A DNA stretch of 64,000 nt from Aliikangiella sp. G2MR2-5 (GCF_015687155.1 NZ_JADPQF010000006.1:1-64000); one strand, 5' to 3'; shown: positions 36,283 through 47,168, counted from the first letter of the stretch. The notes: generated by a model not told the origin, from the letters alone. Made by a program: numbers and translations.

Positions 36283-36407
36283 TTGTTTTATCTAGTTTTT
36301 TAATGAGAATAACCAAACAGTTCGTCAGAGAGCGTGGCCACCAGATAGAGTCGCACTTTCGGATCAGTTTGGCATGGAGAGCTTCATGTGGTGACTAAAG
36401 CTTTGTA

Positions 36408-37073
36408 CTACCAGTCGATCTGATAAACACACTCTGTTAGTTCGGTTAGCCCCCGTTGCATAAACTTTGGCTCACCTTTTAGAATATCCATCTTTGCTAA
36501 TACTTTAATTTGAGCAAAATTGAAAAGCTTTTCTACTTCAGATCGTTCAACTGAAAAAGGAGGCCCTTTCATTTCCTGCTGAGGATACTCGAGGGTAATT
36601 AACATAAGCTTAGCCGATGGGAAAAGCCGATGCATATGATTAACGTAGTTTTTTCTCATGTTCTCGGGTAAGGCAATTAGAGCGGCTCTGTCATATATTG
36701 CCTGAACCTGATCGAAATCGTGTTCTCGCAAAGAAAAGTAGTCTCCCTGCCAGATTTTGATATCACCGCCGTCGTAAAGAGCTAGTGGTGACTCCGCGCT
36801 TCGGGAAATCACAGGCTTTTGAACTCCCTCATACCCTGCACTAACATCGAAAAATCTTGATACCGCTTTTTCGCTGAGCTCACATCCTACGACCCGAATA
36901 CCCAAAGATAACAGATATACCATATCAACAGACATGCCGCACAAGGGAACAAATATCTGTTCGCTTTGCTGAAAAACTTTACCTGCATACTGACTAAGAA
37001 ACGGGTGCGGATCGGGGTTATGAAAACCAACTTCCTGTCTATTCCACTTTTCCAGCCAGAACTCTCTCTCCAT
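36408..37073 (-). CDS. tpm: Thiopurine S-methyltransferase
   Basis: SAM-dependent methyltransferase of the TPMT family, 221 aa. Family features: M-E-R-E-F-W-L-E-K-W at the N-terminus, G-F-H-N, V-P-L-C-G-M-S-V-D-M (SAM site) and Y-D-R-A-A-L-I-A-L-P. Bacterial members methylate selenium and tellurium compounds as well as thiopurines. The ATG at 37073 is preceded by AAGGA at a good distance; an in-frame TTG sits one codon upstream. Same strand as sohB, 25 bp away, so possibly co-transcribed. Confidence 0.9.
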   Translation of the reverse strand: MEREFWLEKWNRQEVGFHNPDPHPFLSQYAGKVFQQSEQIFVPLCGMSVDMVYLLSLGIRVVGCELSEKAVSRFFDVSAGYEGVQKPVISRSAESPLALYDGGDIKIWQGDYFSLREHDFDQVQAIYDRAALIALPENMRKNYVNHMHRLFPSAKLMLITLEYPQQEMKGPPFSVERSEVEKLFNFAQIKVLAKMDILKGEPKFMQRGLTELTECVYQIDW

Positions 37074-37098
37074 CAAGCATTCCTTATTCAGAATTTAA

Positions 37099-38289
37099 CT
37101 AGCTTCGAAAAAGTCTCGACTGAATATGCTTTTGCCACAAAGACATTAGAACCCGTTCCATTGCTGACTGTACTGAAAAAGAAAATCTTTCGGCCAGTGG
37201 ACGTTTAACTCGGTAGGTAATTTCAAACACGTCCATGTCGTCAGATGTGCTGATAATGTAATCGTCACTCGTTTTAACTTCGTCAATAAGTCCAAGTTCT
37301 AGCGCTTGAGTTCCATACCAATGCTCACCAGTCGCCACCTTCTCAATATTCAGATCCGGTCTGTTAGCAGTAATAAACTGCTTGAAAAGAACATGGGTTT
37401 CTTCCAGCTCTTGTTTAAATTTTTCTCGTGCAGCATCAGTATTTTCAGCAAACATCGTCAATGTGCGCTTATATTCTCCTGCAGTATGCTGCTCATAATC
37501 TACTTTGTTATGCTTTAATAATCGATGAAAATTAGGAATTTCTGCAACGACACCAATTGAACCAACCACAGCAAAAGGGGCCGCAATGATTTTATCTGCT
37601 ACACAGGCCATCATATATCCACCCGAGGCAGCAACCTGATCGACAGCAACGATAAGCTCTAGACCAGCCTCTTTAATCCTGCTCAATTGTGAAGCCGCTA
37701 GCCCATAGGCATGAACCAAACCTCCAGGACTTTCCAGACGTACCAAAACTTTGTCCTGCTTATTCGCTGAGGTGATTATCGCTGTAATTTCTTCTCTCAG
37801 GTTTTCAACATCGGAGGCTTCGACATCTCCTTCAAAGTTAAGAACAAACATTTTTGCGCCATCTTTATCTGGAGTATCAATATCGGTTTCCTGATCATCT
37901 GGGCTTTCAGCAACGTCAGACTCACTTTCCGGTTTTTCTTTTGTTTCTTGAGCTTGCTCATCAGCTAACTCTTCTACCGAAGACTTGGATTTCTTGGCGG
38001 ATTTTGCCAGAGCCTTAGCCTTTTCCTTATTCTTTTTTTGTTCAGCTTTTTCTTCTTTTCTTTTCTGTTTGGCAAGCTCTTTAAACTCTTCGTCACTCAA
38101 AAGCTCTTTTAACATACCCTCTTTAACTTCCTGAATTTCTTCAGATAAGTTATTCACCTCAATATGTCCTTCAAAATGCTTCTTGTTCTTTTGGCCAGCA
38201 CTGGCAATTGCCGCGACGATCACAATTAGCGCGATAACAATAGTAACGACTTTGGCGAGAAACATGCCGTATTCAGATAAAAATTCCAA
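37099..38289 (-). CDS. sohB: SohB-type signal-peptide-peptidase-like protease
   Basis: Inner-membrane serine protease of the S49 family, 396 aa. One transmembrane helix (about 10-31) is followed by the catalytic domain with S222 in V-A-A-S-G-G-Y-M-M-A and K274 in G-E-Y-K-R, the Ser/Lys dyad of the family. Residues about 70-145 form a highly charged Lys/Glu/Asp-rich insert that makes it longer than E. coli SohB (about 350 aa). It digests cleaved signal peptides or periplasmic proteins in its relatives. Confidence 0.9.
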   Translation of the reverse strand: MEFLSEYGMFLAKVVTIVIALIVIVAAIASAGQKNKKHFEGHIEVNNLSEEIQEVKEGMLKELLSDEEFKELAKQKRKEEKAEQKKNKEKAKALAKSAKKSKSSVEELADEQAQETKEKPESESDVAESPDDQETDIDTPDKDGAKMFVLNFEGDVEASDVENLREEITAIITSANKQDKVLVRLESPGGLVHAYGLAASQLSRIKEAGLELIVAVDQVAASGGYMMACVADKIIAAPFAVVGSIGVVAEIPNFHRLLKHNKVDYEQHTAGEYKRTLTMFAENTDAAREKFKQELEETHVLFKQFITANRPDLNIEKVATGEHWYGTQALELGLIDEVKTSDDYIISTSDDMDVFEITYRVKRPLAERFSFSVQSAMERVLMSLWQKHIQSRLFRS

Positions 38290-38428
38290 AGAGAGTCTCC
38301 ATTTAAAGTATGAGTAATTATTTTTCCAAATAACCTGGACTCAGGATGCTAAAACAGGATGAGTATCATGATACTTCAAGATGCGCAGATATATAAATAA
38401 AGATAATTAATGCTAGCAATATAAAAAA

Positions 38429-38456
38429 ATACCCCCGCCTTGAAGCGGGGGCATTT
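38429..38456 (-). terminator. Intrinsic terminator of the lipase gene
   Basis: A perfect GCCCCCGC / GCGGGGG stem with a six-base loop, followed on the minus strand by TATTTTTTT. It lies between the lipase stop (38536) and sohB. Confidence 0.85.
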
Positions 38457-38535
38457 TACACCTTTTGACCAAGTTTTACACTGCTTGAATGCTTAAGCCG
38501 AGAAATTGGTCGGAACCTTGCGACTCGCGTCAAGA

Positions 38536-40683
38536 TTATTCAAGTAGTGAAGGATCCGTGACAGTTACACCCAAGCCACCGCTTCCAATGAAAGTGGCGA
38601 TTTGAGTTTGCATTTCAACGGTATAATCCAGATACTGTGTTGCGCTGTCAGGACCAGCCGGCGTTAATACCGTTCCGTGAATACCACTGTTCATACGCGA
38701 AAACAGACGGCTTCCAGCGACAAAATCACCGGCATTTTCAGCTGAAACAACTGTAGTTCCTAACATAGCCGCCATTGGTACAGTGCCGGCAGTAGGAGAA
38801 GTTGCAACAGCATTAGGAACAGCTGTATCGCCCGCCACCTGGAACATCAACAGTGGAATACCATTTGCCAGGTTGACAGCGTTAGAGTTGATTGAATCGC
38901 CATCATCAATCACCGTTTGTGTTGCAAACAGAAATGACTGGTAATCAGCACTTCCGGTTTCAATTCCTTGAGCTGCGAGAGCCGCTTTGACCGGATCTCC
39001 AAATTGTGGCGAACCATCAATCATTCCCGCAAGGTTTCCTCCAGAATTGGCCAATACCGCAAGTTTTACAAAATCCGAGTGAGCCAGGAAGATATTACCA
39101 ACAATACCGCCCCATGAGTGTCCCATGAAACTAACATTGCTATAGTCCAGATCTGGCGCTAAAGGATTCCCGTCAAAATCCATCGCCGGGATCGCTTTTT
39201 CCAGAGTCAGTAAGTCCAGAACCGCTTGGCGATTGTTGTCTCTGGCCACCAGTAGATTACGCAGATTAATTGTGTATGAACCCGAAGTTTCAGGAATTCC
39301 GTCCGGGCCGGCAGCACCTGTCGTATTGTTCATCAAATCCAAACCGAAAGTACGCTCTCTTAATCCGCCAGCAGTATAACCTTCGAATAACATCGCAGCT
39401 AAATCATGATTTGCATCGATACCATGCAACGGCATATCCATAGCAACAACCGCAGTACAAAGTGGTGGCGCAGCCATTGTATCTGCAATACCAAGCATAT
39501 TGGTTCTATTTGAAGTGATACCATGTTGGAAAATCATTACAGGATAGCCTGCAGCCGGCTTGGTACAGCCCAGTCCTGCTTTTGGCATAGACACAAGAAG
39601 AGGCACCGACTCCTGACCATTGATTTTAACCAGAGGATTGGCATAGGTTGTAGTGCCGCCAGCAAAAGGGTTCGGAATTAAAGTCATTGGATCCGCAGGA
39701 TTAGGGATCTGGTCCGCGCCAACAAAGAATGTTGAAATAGCGCTGACATCATATTGATCCGCAGCAGGCTGCAGATAATAGTTCAGGGTCAACTGTCCTT
39801 TATACAAATCAGCTGCGCCGATACCCGTAATAGGCGCAGTATCGATAGGAAGCTGAGTAAAGCTGGTAGCAGGATAGGAGCCCATCGAGAATGGCAAATC
39901 GATGTTGAGTAACTTATTGGCTGCTACAACTTCGCCCATAGACTGGACTGTAAACTGGAAGCTAAGCACGATATCTTCTTTTGCCTGACCATCTGCATCT
40001 ACCGCATTCTCGATCGCGTTGACTAACTGCCTTACAGGCTCCAGTCCCGCTGTAGGAGAGTTTGGATCTAATGCATCCTCGCCTTTAACGATTTCATATT
40101 GACCGTCAGCGACTATTGCATTGCCGTTACTGTCGGTTACACCATTTGTAACCACAACAGCATAACTGGCTTGTGGGGTTAAAGGTAAAAGAGGAATGAC
40201 CGCAACAGTTAAGTCAGTTGCATAAGTTGCGACAAAATCAACACCTGGAGTCAACTCTCTGACTACACTGGTAACAGGGCCGCTCGGTACAGGAATACCT
40301 GTGCCGGGTAAAGCTTCAGGTCTTAGCACATTCACTTCATACATCTTGATAGTGCTTCCAGGTACGATAGATGCTGGAGCTAAATCAACACCTGCCTCAG
40401 GGCCAGCGAAAGAAATGAAAAATGGAGCAACTGCACTCCAGCCATCCAGACCACTAACCGCTACGATGGGATCACTATAGTCGCTAGCATCATCTACCGG
40501 TGGATTTAAAGTCAGATCTTCCGTGCCATTAAAAATCAGGTCATTCGGCAATGGAACGAGGCCATTACTAGGCTGATAAATTGCCTTTGTCTTTCCCGGA
40601 ATCACTGGTTCCTTCGGTGAATCAGAACACCCCGCCAGGCCCAATGCACTTGTAACGGCTAGTCCCAAAATGAGCTTTTTCAT
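38536..40683 (-). CDS. VolA/Pla-1-type lipase lipoprotein
   Basis: A 715-aa surface-type lipoprotein lipase or phospholipase. The signal peptide ends in a lipobox (L-G-L-A-G-C, cysteine at about residue 18). An N-terminal virulence-factor-lipase domain (P-S-N-G-L-V-P-L-P-N-D-L-I-F) is followed by an alpha/beta-hydrolase domain with the oxyanion segment I-F-Q-H-G-I-T-S-N-R and the nucleophile elbow G-H-S-W-G-G. Relatives release fatty acids from host or environmental phosphatidylcholine. The ATG at 40683 is preceded by GGGAG and begins the signal peptide; the seven codons upstream in frame are not needed. Confidence 0.87.
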   Translation of the reverse strand: MKKLILGLAVTSALGLAGCSDSPKEPVIPGKTKAIYQPSNGLVPLPNDLIFNGTEDLTLNPPVDDASDYSDPIVAVSGLDGWSAVAPFFISFAGPEAGVDLAPASIVPGSTIKMYEVNVLRPEALPGTGIPVPSGPVTSVVRELTPGVDFVATYATDLTVAVIPLLPLTPQASYAVVVTNGVTDSNGNAIVADGQYEIVKGEDALDPNSPTAGLEPVRQLVNAIENAVDADGQAKEDIVLSFQFTVQSMGEVVAANKLLNIDLPFSMGSYPATSFTQLPIDTAPITGIGAADLYKGQLTLNYYLQPAADQYDVSAISTFFVGADQIPNPADPMTLIPNPFAGGTTTYANPLVKINGQESVPLLVSMPKAGLGCTKPAAGYPVMIFQHGITSNRTNMLGIADTMAAPPLCTAVVAMDMPLHGIDANHDLAAMLFEGYTAGGLRERTFGLDLMNNTTGAAGPDGIPETSGSYTINLRNLLVARDNNRQAVLDLLTLEKAIPAMDFDGNPLAPDLDYSNVSFMGHSWGGIVGNIFLAHSDFVKLAVLANSGGNLAGMIDGSPQFGDPVKAALAAQGIETGSADYQSFLFATQTVIDDGDSINSNAVNLANGIPLLMFQVAGDTAVPNAVATSPTAGTVPMAAMLGTTVVSAENAGDFVAGSRLFSRMNSGIHGTVLTPAGPDSATQYLDYTVEMQTQIATFIGSGGLGVTVTDPSLLE

Positions 40684-41503
40684 GTATATCTCCCAATAAG
40701 GCAAATGTAAGGAAAGCAGTCGTATATCAATAGACTATTCATCAGTTATCAGCAATCAAAAATACTGGTTCCTGATCAGGTCCTCTTGAGCAGCATTCCC
40801 GCTTATCATTATGTTTTTTACCCAAATTTTCTTTATTCAAAGGCGCCCAACACATCGGAGCACCAATTATCCCGACCAATCCTACTCACATTCTATAGTC
40901 CATGGCAAGTGTTCAGACCAGTTTAATCAAATAATTATTCAGAATTCCTGAAAAATGCCTGATTCTGCGTAGGCCCTATCTCGCCTTTGCTGCTGCGCAC
41001 AAAATTATATCTAAAAAGAAAGGCAAGCACCTTTTATATGACACTATATTGGGAAAAATTCAGCTCAACTCTAGCTTAATCTGTCGACCTTGAATACTTG
41101 CCTGTCACAGTAATATTTTTATAACACGCTCTTGTATAAAAGCTTATTGCTCAATCGAAGAAATTAGTCATAAAAATTCTAATGAAATATTGCTAAACAA
41201 ACAGCGAATAACAGTAGAAAGCTCAAAGTAGCATTCGCCCATTTTTTCCTTGGGGTAGCTTGATTCTGAAAAAGCCTTTCTTTAAGTGTAAATATTTTTA
41301 AAAAATATCGATCTAATTAAGCAAATTTTTAATAACAAGACTAAGCTTAATTTAGGTGAAACAAAAAACAAGTTCGGCGACTGAAATTCGACTCGAAAAG
41401 CAGGAATCTCTCGGGCACTTTTCGGTTAAAAAACGGACTAAACTAGTGATATTAGTCACAGGCTTATTTGACTTGGTAACGTAAATTTATTTCGGAGAAC
41501 ACG
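40684..41503. other. Long intergenic region upstream of the lipase and prkA genes
   Basis: 820 bp between divergent genes with no convincing open frame. Much of it is A/T-rich. A CTAAACTA sequence at 41438-41445, about 60 bp before prkA, weakly resembles an RpoS extended -10; stationary-phase control of prkA is known in enterics. No repeat or hairpin stood out. Confidence 0.35.
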
Positions 41504-43426
41504 ATGAGTATATTTAATAAGTACCAAGAACGCTACGAAAGCCAACAAGAAGAAGAATATTCTCTTTCGGAGTATCTGGAACTTTGTAAAAGTGATCGAG
41601 CGGCTTATGCCAATGCCGCAGAACGCATGCTGATGGCTATTGGCGACCCAGAGAAGGTCGACACTTCGAAAGACCCTCGTTTGAGTCGCATATTTTCTAA
41701 CAAGATTATTTCTCGCTATCCAGCTTTTGAAGACTTTTATGGCATGGAAGACTCAATTGAGCAGATCGTCTCCTACTTTAAACATGCAGCGCAGGGTCTG
41801 GAAGAAACCAAGCAAATTTTATACCTACTAGGGCCAGTTGGCGGTGGTAAGTCATCACTTGCTGAAAAACTGAAAAGCCTGATGCAAAGGGTTCCAATTT
41901 ATGCAATCAAAGGCTCTCCTGTTTTTGAATCTCCACTAGGGCTTTTTAACCCGGATGAAGATGCACAAATATTAGAAGAAGAATATGGAATCCCCAAGCG
42001 TTATCTTAACTGCATAATGTCACCCTGGGCAGTTAAACGATTACACGAATACGGCGGGGATATTTCTCAATTCAGAGTTGTCAAAATCCTGCCATCAGTT
42101 CTTGACCGAATAGCAATTTGTAAAACGGAACCTGGAGACGAGAATAACCAGGATATTTCATCTTTAGTCGGCAAGGTAGATATTCGTAAGCTGGAAAACT
42201 TTGCCCAGAATGATCCTGATGCTTATAGCTACGACGGAGCGCTTTGTCGAGCCAATCAAGGCATTATGGAATTTGTTGAGATGTTTAAAGCACCAATAAA
42301 AGTGCTTCACCCTCTATTAACAGCAACCCAGGAAGGCAACTTTAACGGTACCGAAGGAATGTCTGCGATGCCTTTCCAGGGAATTGTTCTTGCCCACTCG
42401 AATGAATCCGAGTGGCAAAGTTTTAGAAACAATAAAAATAATGAAGCGTTTTTAGACCGAGTCTATATTGTCAAAGTACCATACTGCCTCAGAGTTAGTG
42501 AGGAAGTCAGGATATATCAAAAGCTGCTCGACAACTCATCGTTAAGCCAGGCGCCTTGTGCACCGAACACCCTGAAAATGTTAGGTCAGTTCAGCGTTTT
42601 ATCACGAATAGTTAAACCAGAAAATTCCAGTATCTATTCAAAAATGAAAGTTTATGATGGTGATAGTCTTAAAGATACGGATCCTAAAGCAAAATCTTAT
42701 CAAGAGTATCGCGATTATGCTGGCGTAGATGAGGGTATGAACGGTCTATCAACCCGATTTGCTTTTAAAATCTTGTCTCGCGTATTTAACTATGATCAGA
42801 CTGAAATTGCGGCGAATCCTGTTCATCTTCTTTATGTGCTTGAGCAACAAATTGAACGAGAACAATTTCCTCAGGAAGTTTATGAGCGTTATCTGGCCTT
42901 TATAAAGGAGTTTCTTGTTCCAAATTATGTTGAGTTCATCGGCAAAGAAATTCAAACCGCTTATCTGGAGTCCTATTCTGAGTACGGTCAAAATATATTT
43001 GATCGCTACGTAACCTATGCAGATTTCTGGATACAGGATCAGGAATACCGAGATCCTGAAACGGGAGAAAACTTTGACCGCGCCTCACTAAATGAAGAAC
43101 TGGAAAAAATTGAAAAACCAGCAGGCATATCCAATCCCAAAGACTTCCGTAATGAGGTGGTTAATTTTGTACTTAGAGCTCGTGCAAATAATCAAGGAAA
43201 AAATCCTAAATGGACTAGCTACGAAAAATTGCGCGGGGTAATCGAGAAAAAAATGTTCTCTAACACTGAAGAGCTTTTACCGGTTATTTCATTCAATGCA
43301 AAATCATCTGCTGAAGACTCTCAAAAACATGACGACTTTGTGAATCGAATGGTCAAGAAAGGATATACGCAAAAGCAGGTCAGACTGCTATGCGAATGGT
43401 ATTTACGTGTAAGGAAATCTGCGTAA
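41504..43426 (+). CDS. prkA: PrkA family serine protein kinase (YeaG)
   Basis: A 640-aa cytoplasmic protein with an AAA-type ATPase fold and a kinase-like C-terminal part. Walker A is L-L-G-P-V-G-G-G-K-S-S near 110-120. Length and sequence match E. coli YeaG and the B. subtilis PrkA family, linked to stress survival and nutrient-limitation adaptation. GGAGA precedes the ATG. First gene of a three-gene cluster with yeaH and ycgB. Confidence 0.95.
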   Translation: MSIFNKYQERYESQQEEEYSLSEYLELCKSDRAAYANAAERMLMAIGDPEKVDTSKDPRLSRIFSNKIISRYPAFEDFYGMEDSIEQIVSYFKHAAQGLEETKQILYLLGPVGGGKSSLAEKLKSLMQRVPIYAIKGSPVFESPLGLFNPDEDAQILEEEYGIPKRYLNCIMSPWAVKRLHEYGGDISQFRVVKILPSVLDRIAICKTEPGDENNQDISSLVGKVDIRKLENFAQNDPDAYSYDGALCRANQGIMEFVEMFKAPIKVLHPLLTATQEGNFNGTEGMSAMPFQGIVLAHSNESEWQSFRNNKNNEAFLDRVYIVKVPYCLRVSEEVRIYQKLLDNSSLSQAPCAPNTLKMLGQFSVLSRIVKPENSSIYSKMKVYDGDSLKDTDPKAKSYQEYRDYAGVDEGMNGLSTRFAFKILSRVFNYDQTEIAANPVHLLYVLEQQIEREQFPQEVYERYLAFIKEFLVPNYVEFIGKEIQTAYLESYSEYGQNIFDRYVTYADFWIQDQEYRDPETGENFDRASLNEELEKIEKPAGISNPKDFRNEVVNFVLRARANNQGKNPKWTSYEKLRGVIEKKMFSNTEELLPVISFNAKSSAEDSQKHDDFVNRMVKKGYTQKQVRLLCEWYLRVRKSA

Positions 43427-43452
43427 TATAAAACTACCGAGAGGAATGTTGA

Positions 43453-44703
43453 ATGCAGATTATCGATCGGCGACTTAACCAAAAAAATAAGAGCACCGTA
43501 AATCGCCAGCGCTTTTTGAGACGCTATAGGAAACAGATCAAGCAGGCTATCACCAAGCAAATTAGTCAGCGCGGTGTGACTGACATCGATCAAAATGAAA
43601 GTATTTCAATACCTTCGAAAGACATTACCGAGCCGACATTTAGAAGTGGTCAAGGTGGCGTAAAGGAAAGAGTCTATCCTGGGAACAAAGAGTTTACCAA
43701 GGGAGACAGAATTCGTCGCCCTCCTCCTGGCGGTCAAGGAGCAGGCAGAAGAGCCAGTGACAAAGGCGAAGGCGAAGACGATTTTTCATTTGAGATTTCA
43801 AGTGACGAATACATGGAAATCTTGTTTGAAGGTCTCGAGTTACCGAATCTTAAAAAGAATCAACTCAAAAAATTGGTAAATTACAAACCGATTCGTTCAG
43901 GCTTTAACACAGACGGTACCCCTTCCAATATAGATATTGTTCGTTCTCTCAAAGGATCGTTAGCCAGAAGAATAGCTAGTCAGTCCCCATTAAAAGCAGA
44001 ACTAAAACAAAAAGAGGAAGAACTTGAAAATCTGAGCGAAGAAGATGAAAAACGAATAACTTTATTGGAAGACATCGAGAGCTTAAAAAAACGGATTAAA
44101 AGCATTCCCTACCTGGATACCTATGATCTTCGATATAAGAACTTTGACAAACTACCTCAGCCCACTAGTAGCGCCGTAATGTTTTGTCTTATGGATGTAT
44201 CAGGCTCCATGGATCAACAAACCAAAGATATGGCGAAACGTTTTTTCATTCTTTTGTATATGTTTTTGAAACGAACCTATAAAGATGTGGAAGTAGTTTA
44301 CATTCGTCATCATACCCAGGCAAAAGAAGTTGATGAGCAGGAGTTTTTCTATTCACAGGAGACGGGCGGAACAATTGTTTCCAGCGCATTAAAACTTATG
44401 CTCGAAATTCAACAGGATCGATATCCGGCAGCCGACTGGAACATATATGCAGCCCAAGCTTCAGATGGCGACAACTGGAATGATGACTCCCGAATATGCC
44501 ATAAACTCCTTTCCGAGAAAATACTAAAGCTGGTTCGTTACTATACCTATGTGGAAATTACACAAAGAGAACCACAGAATTTATGGTATGAGTATTTGCG
44601 CTTGCAAGATGCAAACTCTAATTTTGCTATGCAAAAAATTGCTGAACAAAAAGACATATACCCGGTTTTTCGTGAGTTCTTTCAGAAACAATCAGTGAAG
44701 TAG
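43453..44703 (+). CDS. yeaH: YeaH/YhbH family protein (DUF444)
   Basis: A 416-aa protein of unknown biochemical activity, always co-encoded with PrkA. An N-terminal charged region with R-R-P-P-P-G-G-Q-G is followed by a von Willebrand A-like domain with the metal-ion site D-V-S-G-S-M (about 251-256) and a later T-G-G-T segment. It starts 26 bp after prkA, with GAGG upstream of the ATG. Interaction with PrkA is inferred from conserved linkage. Confidence 0.93.
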   Translation: MQIIDRRLNQKNKSTVNRQRFLRRYRKQIKQAITKQISQRGVTDIDQNESISIPSKDITEPTFRSGQGGVKERVYPGNKEFTKGDRIRRPPPGGQGAGRRASDKGEGEDDFSFEISSDEYMEILFEGLELPNLKKNQLKKLVNYKPIRSGFNTDGTPSNIDIVRSLKGSLARRIASQSPLKAELKQKEEELENLSEEDEKRITLLEDIESLKKRIKSIPYLDTYDLRYKNFDKLPQPTSSAVMFCLMDVSGSMDQQTKDMAKRFFILLYMFLKRTYKDVEVVYIRHHTQAKEVDEQEFFYSQETGGTIVSSALKLMLEIQQDRYPAADWNIYAAQASDGDNWNDDSRICHKLLSEKILKLVRYYTYVEITQREPQNLWYEYLRLQDANSNFAMQKIAEQKDIYPVFREFFQKQSVK

Positions 44704-44712
44704 GAGAACACT

Positions 44713-46242
44713 TTGGCCAAAACAAAAAAAGCAGCCAAACCTATATCCGAAACTGCGGATTGGACTTTTGACTTGATTCAAGAGTATTACGATACTATCG
44801 CAGGAATTGCTGATGACTTTCAACTTGATACTTACCCAAACCAGATAGAAGTTATCAGTGCTGAACAAATGCTTGATGCCTATGCAAGTGTGGGTATGCC
44901 TATCGGATATCACCACTGGTCTTTTGGCAAACACTTTATTCAAAATGAACAATCTTATCGACGTGGTCGTATGGGATTGGCATACGAAATTGTGATCAAC
45001 TCAGATCCTTGTATCGCTTACCTGATGGAAGAAAATTCCATGATGATGCAAGCTTTGGTTATGGCTCATGCGAGCTTTGGACATAACTCTTTCTTTAAAG
45101 GAAACTACCTTTTTAAAACCTGGACAGATGCTGAAGCAATAATTGACTATCTGGTTTTCGCTAAAAATTATGTTGCACAATGTGAAGAAAAATATGGACT
45201 CGATGCGGTAGAAAATATCCTGGATTCTTGCCATGCCCTAATGAATTATGGTGTTGATCGCTACAAGCGTCCCTACCCTATATCGATGCGCGAAGAAAAA
45301 CGTCGACAAAAAGAACGAGAGGCCTTTTTACAATCTCAAGTCAACGAGTTATGGCGAACAATTCCAACTCATCAAAGAAATCAAAAAGGCAGAAATCAAA
45401 TAAGATTTCCCAATGAGCCTCAGGAGAACATTTTATATTTTATCGAGAAAAATGCGCCGCTGATTGAGCCCTGGCAACGAGAAATTGTTCGTATCGTAAG
45501 AAAAATAGGTCAATATTTTTATCCACAAAGACAAACCCAGGTGATGAATGAAGGATGGGCTTGCTTCTGGCACTATACAATACTAAATGAGATGTATCGA
45601 AGAGGTCATGTAACCGACGGCTTCATTCTAGAATTCCTTCAAAGCCACACTAATGTTGTTGCCCAACCAGATTTTGACAGTCCTTATTTTAATGGAATCA
45701 ACCCTTATGCTCTAGGCTATGCAATGATGACCGACATTCGAAAAATCTGTGAAGATCCTGATGAAGAAGATAAACGTTGGTTCCCTGATTTTGCAGGAAG
45801 TGATTGGCGTGAAACACTAGAATTCGCGATGAAAAACTTTAAAGACGAAAGCTTTATTGCCCAATTTCTCTCCCCCAGATTAATCAGGCAGTTCAAGTTT
45901 TTTGCTATTCTGGATGATAGCGATGAATCAGAGCTTGAAGTCTCAGCCATCCACAATGAGTCAGGCTATCAAGAGTTAAGACAGAAACTCTCTGAACAAT
46001 ACAATCTGAGCCTGAATGAGCCAAATATTGAAGTTTACGATGTTGATATCAAAGGTGATCGCTCTCTTACTCTTCGCCATACACCACACAGAAATGTTCC
46101 GCTAGCGGATAGTGTAGATGAAGTTCTTAAGCACCTGTATCGACTTTGGGGTTTTACTGTAAAATTAGAATCGATTGACGAAGAGGAGAATGTTTTTGAA
46201 ATGTCTCGCTGCCCTGAAAGCCCACCAAAGGTGGAGCAATGA
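44713..46242 (+). CDS. ycgB: SpoVR family protein (YcgB)
   Basis: A 509-aa conserved cytoplasmic protein, function unknown, grouped with PrkA and YeaH across bacteria. Family blocks include H-H-W-S-F-G-K-H-F near 59-67, M-A-H-A-S-F-G-H-N-S-F-F-K near 114-126 and N-E-G-W-A-C-F-W-H near 277-285, with several conserved histidines that could bind metal. It begins with TTG at 44713; AGGAG six bases upstream supports this codon, and it is only nine bases past yeaH. Confidence 0.93.
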   Translation: MAKTKKAAKPISETADWTFDLIQEYYDTIAGIADDFQLDTYPNQIEVISAEQMLDAYASVGMPIGYHHWSFGKHFIQNEQSYRRGRMGLAYEIVINSDPCIAYLMEENSMMMQALVMAHASFGHNSFFKGNYLFKTWTDAEAIIDYLVFAKNYVAQCEEKYGLDAVENILDSCHALMNYGVDRYKRPYPISMREEKRRQKEREAFLQSQVNELWRTIPTHQRNQKGRNQIRFPNEPQENILYFIEKNAPLIEPWQREIVRIVRKIGQYFYPQRQTQVMNEGWACFWHYTILNEMYRRGHVTDGFILEFLQSHTNVVAQPDFDSPYFNGINPYALGYAMMTDIRKICEDPDEEDKRWFPDFAGSDWRETLEFAMKNFKDESFIAQFLSPRLIRQFKFFAILDDSDESELEVSAIHNESGYQELRQKLSEQYNLSLNEPNIEVYDVDIKGDRSLTLRHTPHRNVPLADSVDEVLKHLYRLWGFTVKLESIDEEENVFEMSRCPESPPKVEQ

Positions 46243-46295
46243 CATTTTTTTGACTTCTTAGCGAGCTAACGTCCGACAGCGAGTGATTTAAGATT

Positions 46296-47018
46296 TCACT
46301 TATCAATATCTTTTAGCGAAGTTAGTTCTGAACGCATTTCAGCCCATAAAGCGCCACTTTCTCTACCATATGACCAGATAGCATCACTCAATCTATTGAT
46401 ATCGCCACTTTCAACAATTTCTTTCAAATTACGGTAGTGTTTTTTGGCAAGAGCACGTGTATCAGGAGAGGAAAAATAAAACCGTCCGATTCTATAGTAG
46501 ATATTTTTAAAACCGTTGAGCATCAATATATAAACGGGATTGCCGGACAAACCCGCACACTCATGCTGCACTTTCCAGTCATAGGCAATGTAATCTTCAG
46601 CCTGTTCATCAACATTTTCTACTTCGGCAAAAATAGAAGCCATTTTTTCTGGATTTTCTTTCATTGCAAAACGGTAATAGATCCCACCAAATTGAGTTCT
46701 TACATCAAGCAATTGATCTGCCAACTGCAACGATCCTGCGTCGTCTAAACGAGTAATCGTTTCCAGAATATGCAAACCTGCAGTTTCCCAAATATCATTA
46801 ACTCTTGTTGGCTTGCCATGCTGAATAGTCAACCAGCCATCTCTAGCCAATCTTTGCAATACTTCCCTTAATGTAGTTCTGGTAACTCCAATGAGTTCGG
46901 AAAGCTCTCGCTCAGCAGGTAAAATGGTACCAGGAGCAAATTTACCATTCCAAATAGAGTTAACGATATATTCTTCAGCAAAAGCCGCAGGGCTTCGCGC
47001 AGTAATGAGATTGGCCAT
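46296..47018 (-). CDS. fadR: FadR fatty acid metabolism regulator
   Basis: GntR-family transcription factor, 240 aa. The N-terminal winged helix has P-A-E-R-E-L-S-E-L-I-G-V-T-R-T-T-L-R-E-V-L. The C-terminal all-helical domain is the acyl-CoA-binding FadR_C type. It represses beta-oxidation genes and activates unsaturated fatty-acid synthesis in relatives; long-chain acyl-CoA releases it from DNA. It is convergent with ycgB and divergent from nhaB, the same order as in E. coli. A FadR-like operator lies upstream in its own promoter region. Confidence 0.95.
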   Translation of the reverse strand: MANLITARSPAAFAEEYIVNSIWNGKFAPGTILPAERELSELIGVTRTTLREVLQRLARDGWLTIQHGKPTRVNDIWETAGLHILETITRLDDAGSLQLADQLLDVRTQFGGIYYRFAMKENPEKMASIFAEVENVDEQAEDYIAYDWKVQHECAGLSGNPVYILMLNGFKNIYYRIGRFYFSSPDTRALAKKHYRNLKEIVESGDINRLSDAIWSYGRESGALWAEMRSELTSLKDIDK

Positions 47019-47168
47019 CTATATTTCCTAAATTTAATCTAGAATTTGGGCTCTTTATTATTCTTTACCGTGATAGCATAACGCACCCGGCTCGATGATC
47101 AAACAATGAAAAACTGTCGTCTATGGTTATCTTTTATTTAACGATACGTTACGGCGCAACTAGTTAGA

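Noticed and set aside
38420-38460. GC-rich hairpin considered as a small RNA gene
   Set aside because: The stem is followed by a T-run on the minus strand directly after the lipase gene, so an intrinsic terminator explains it.
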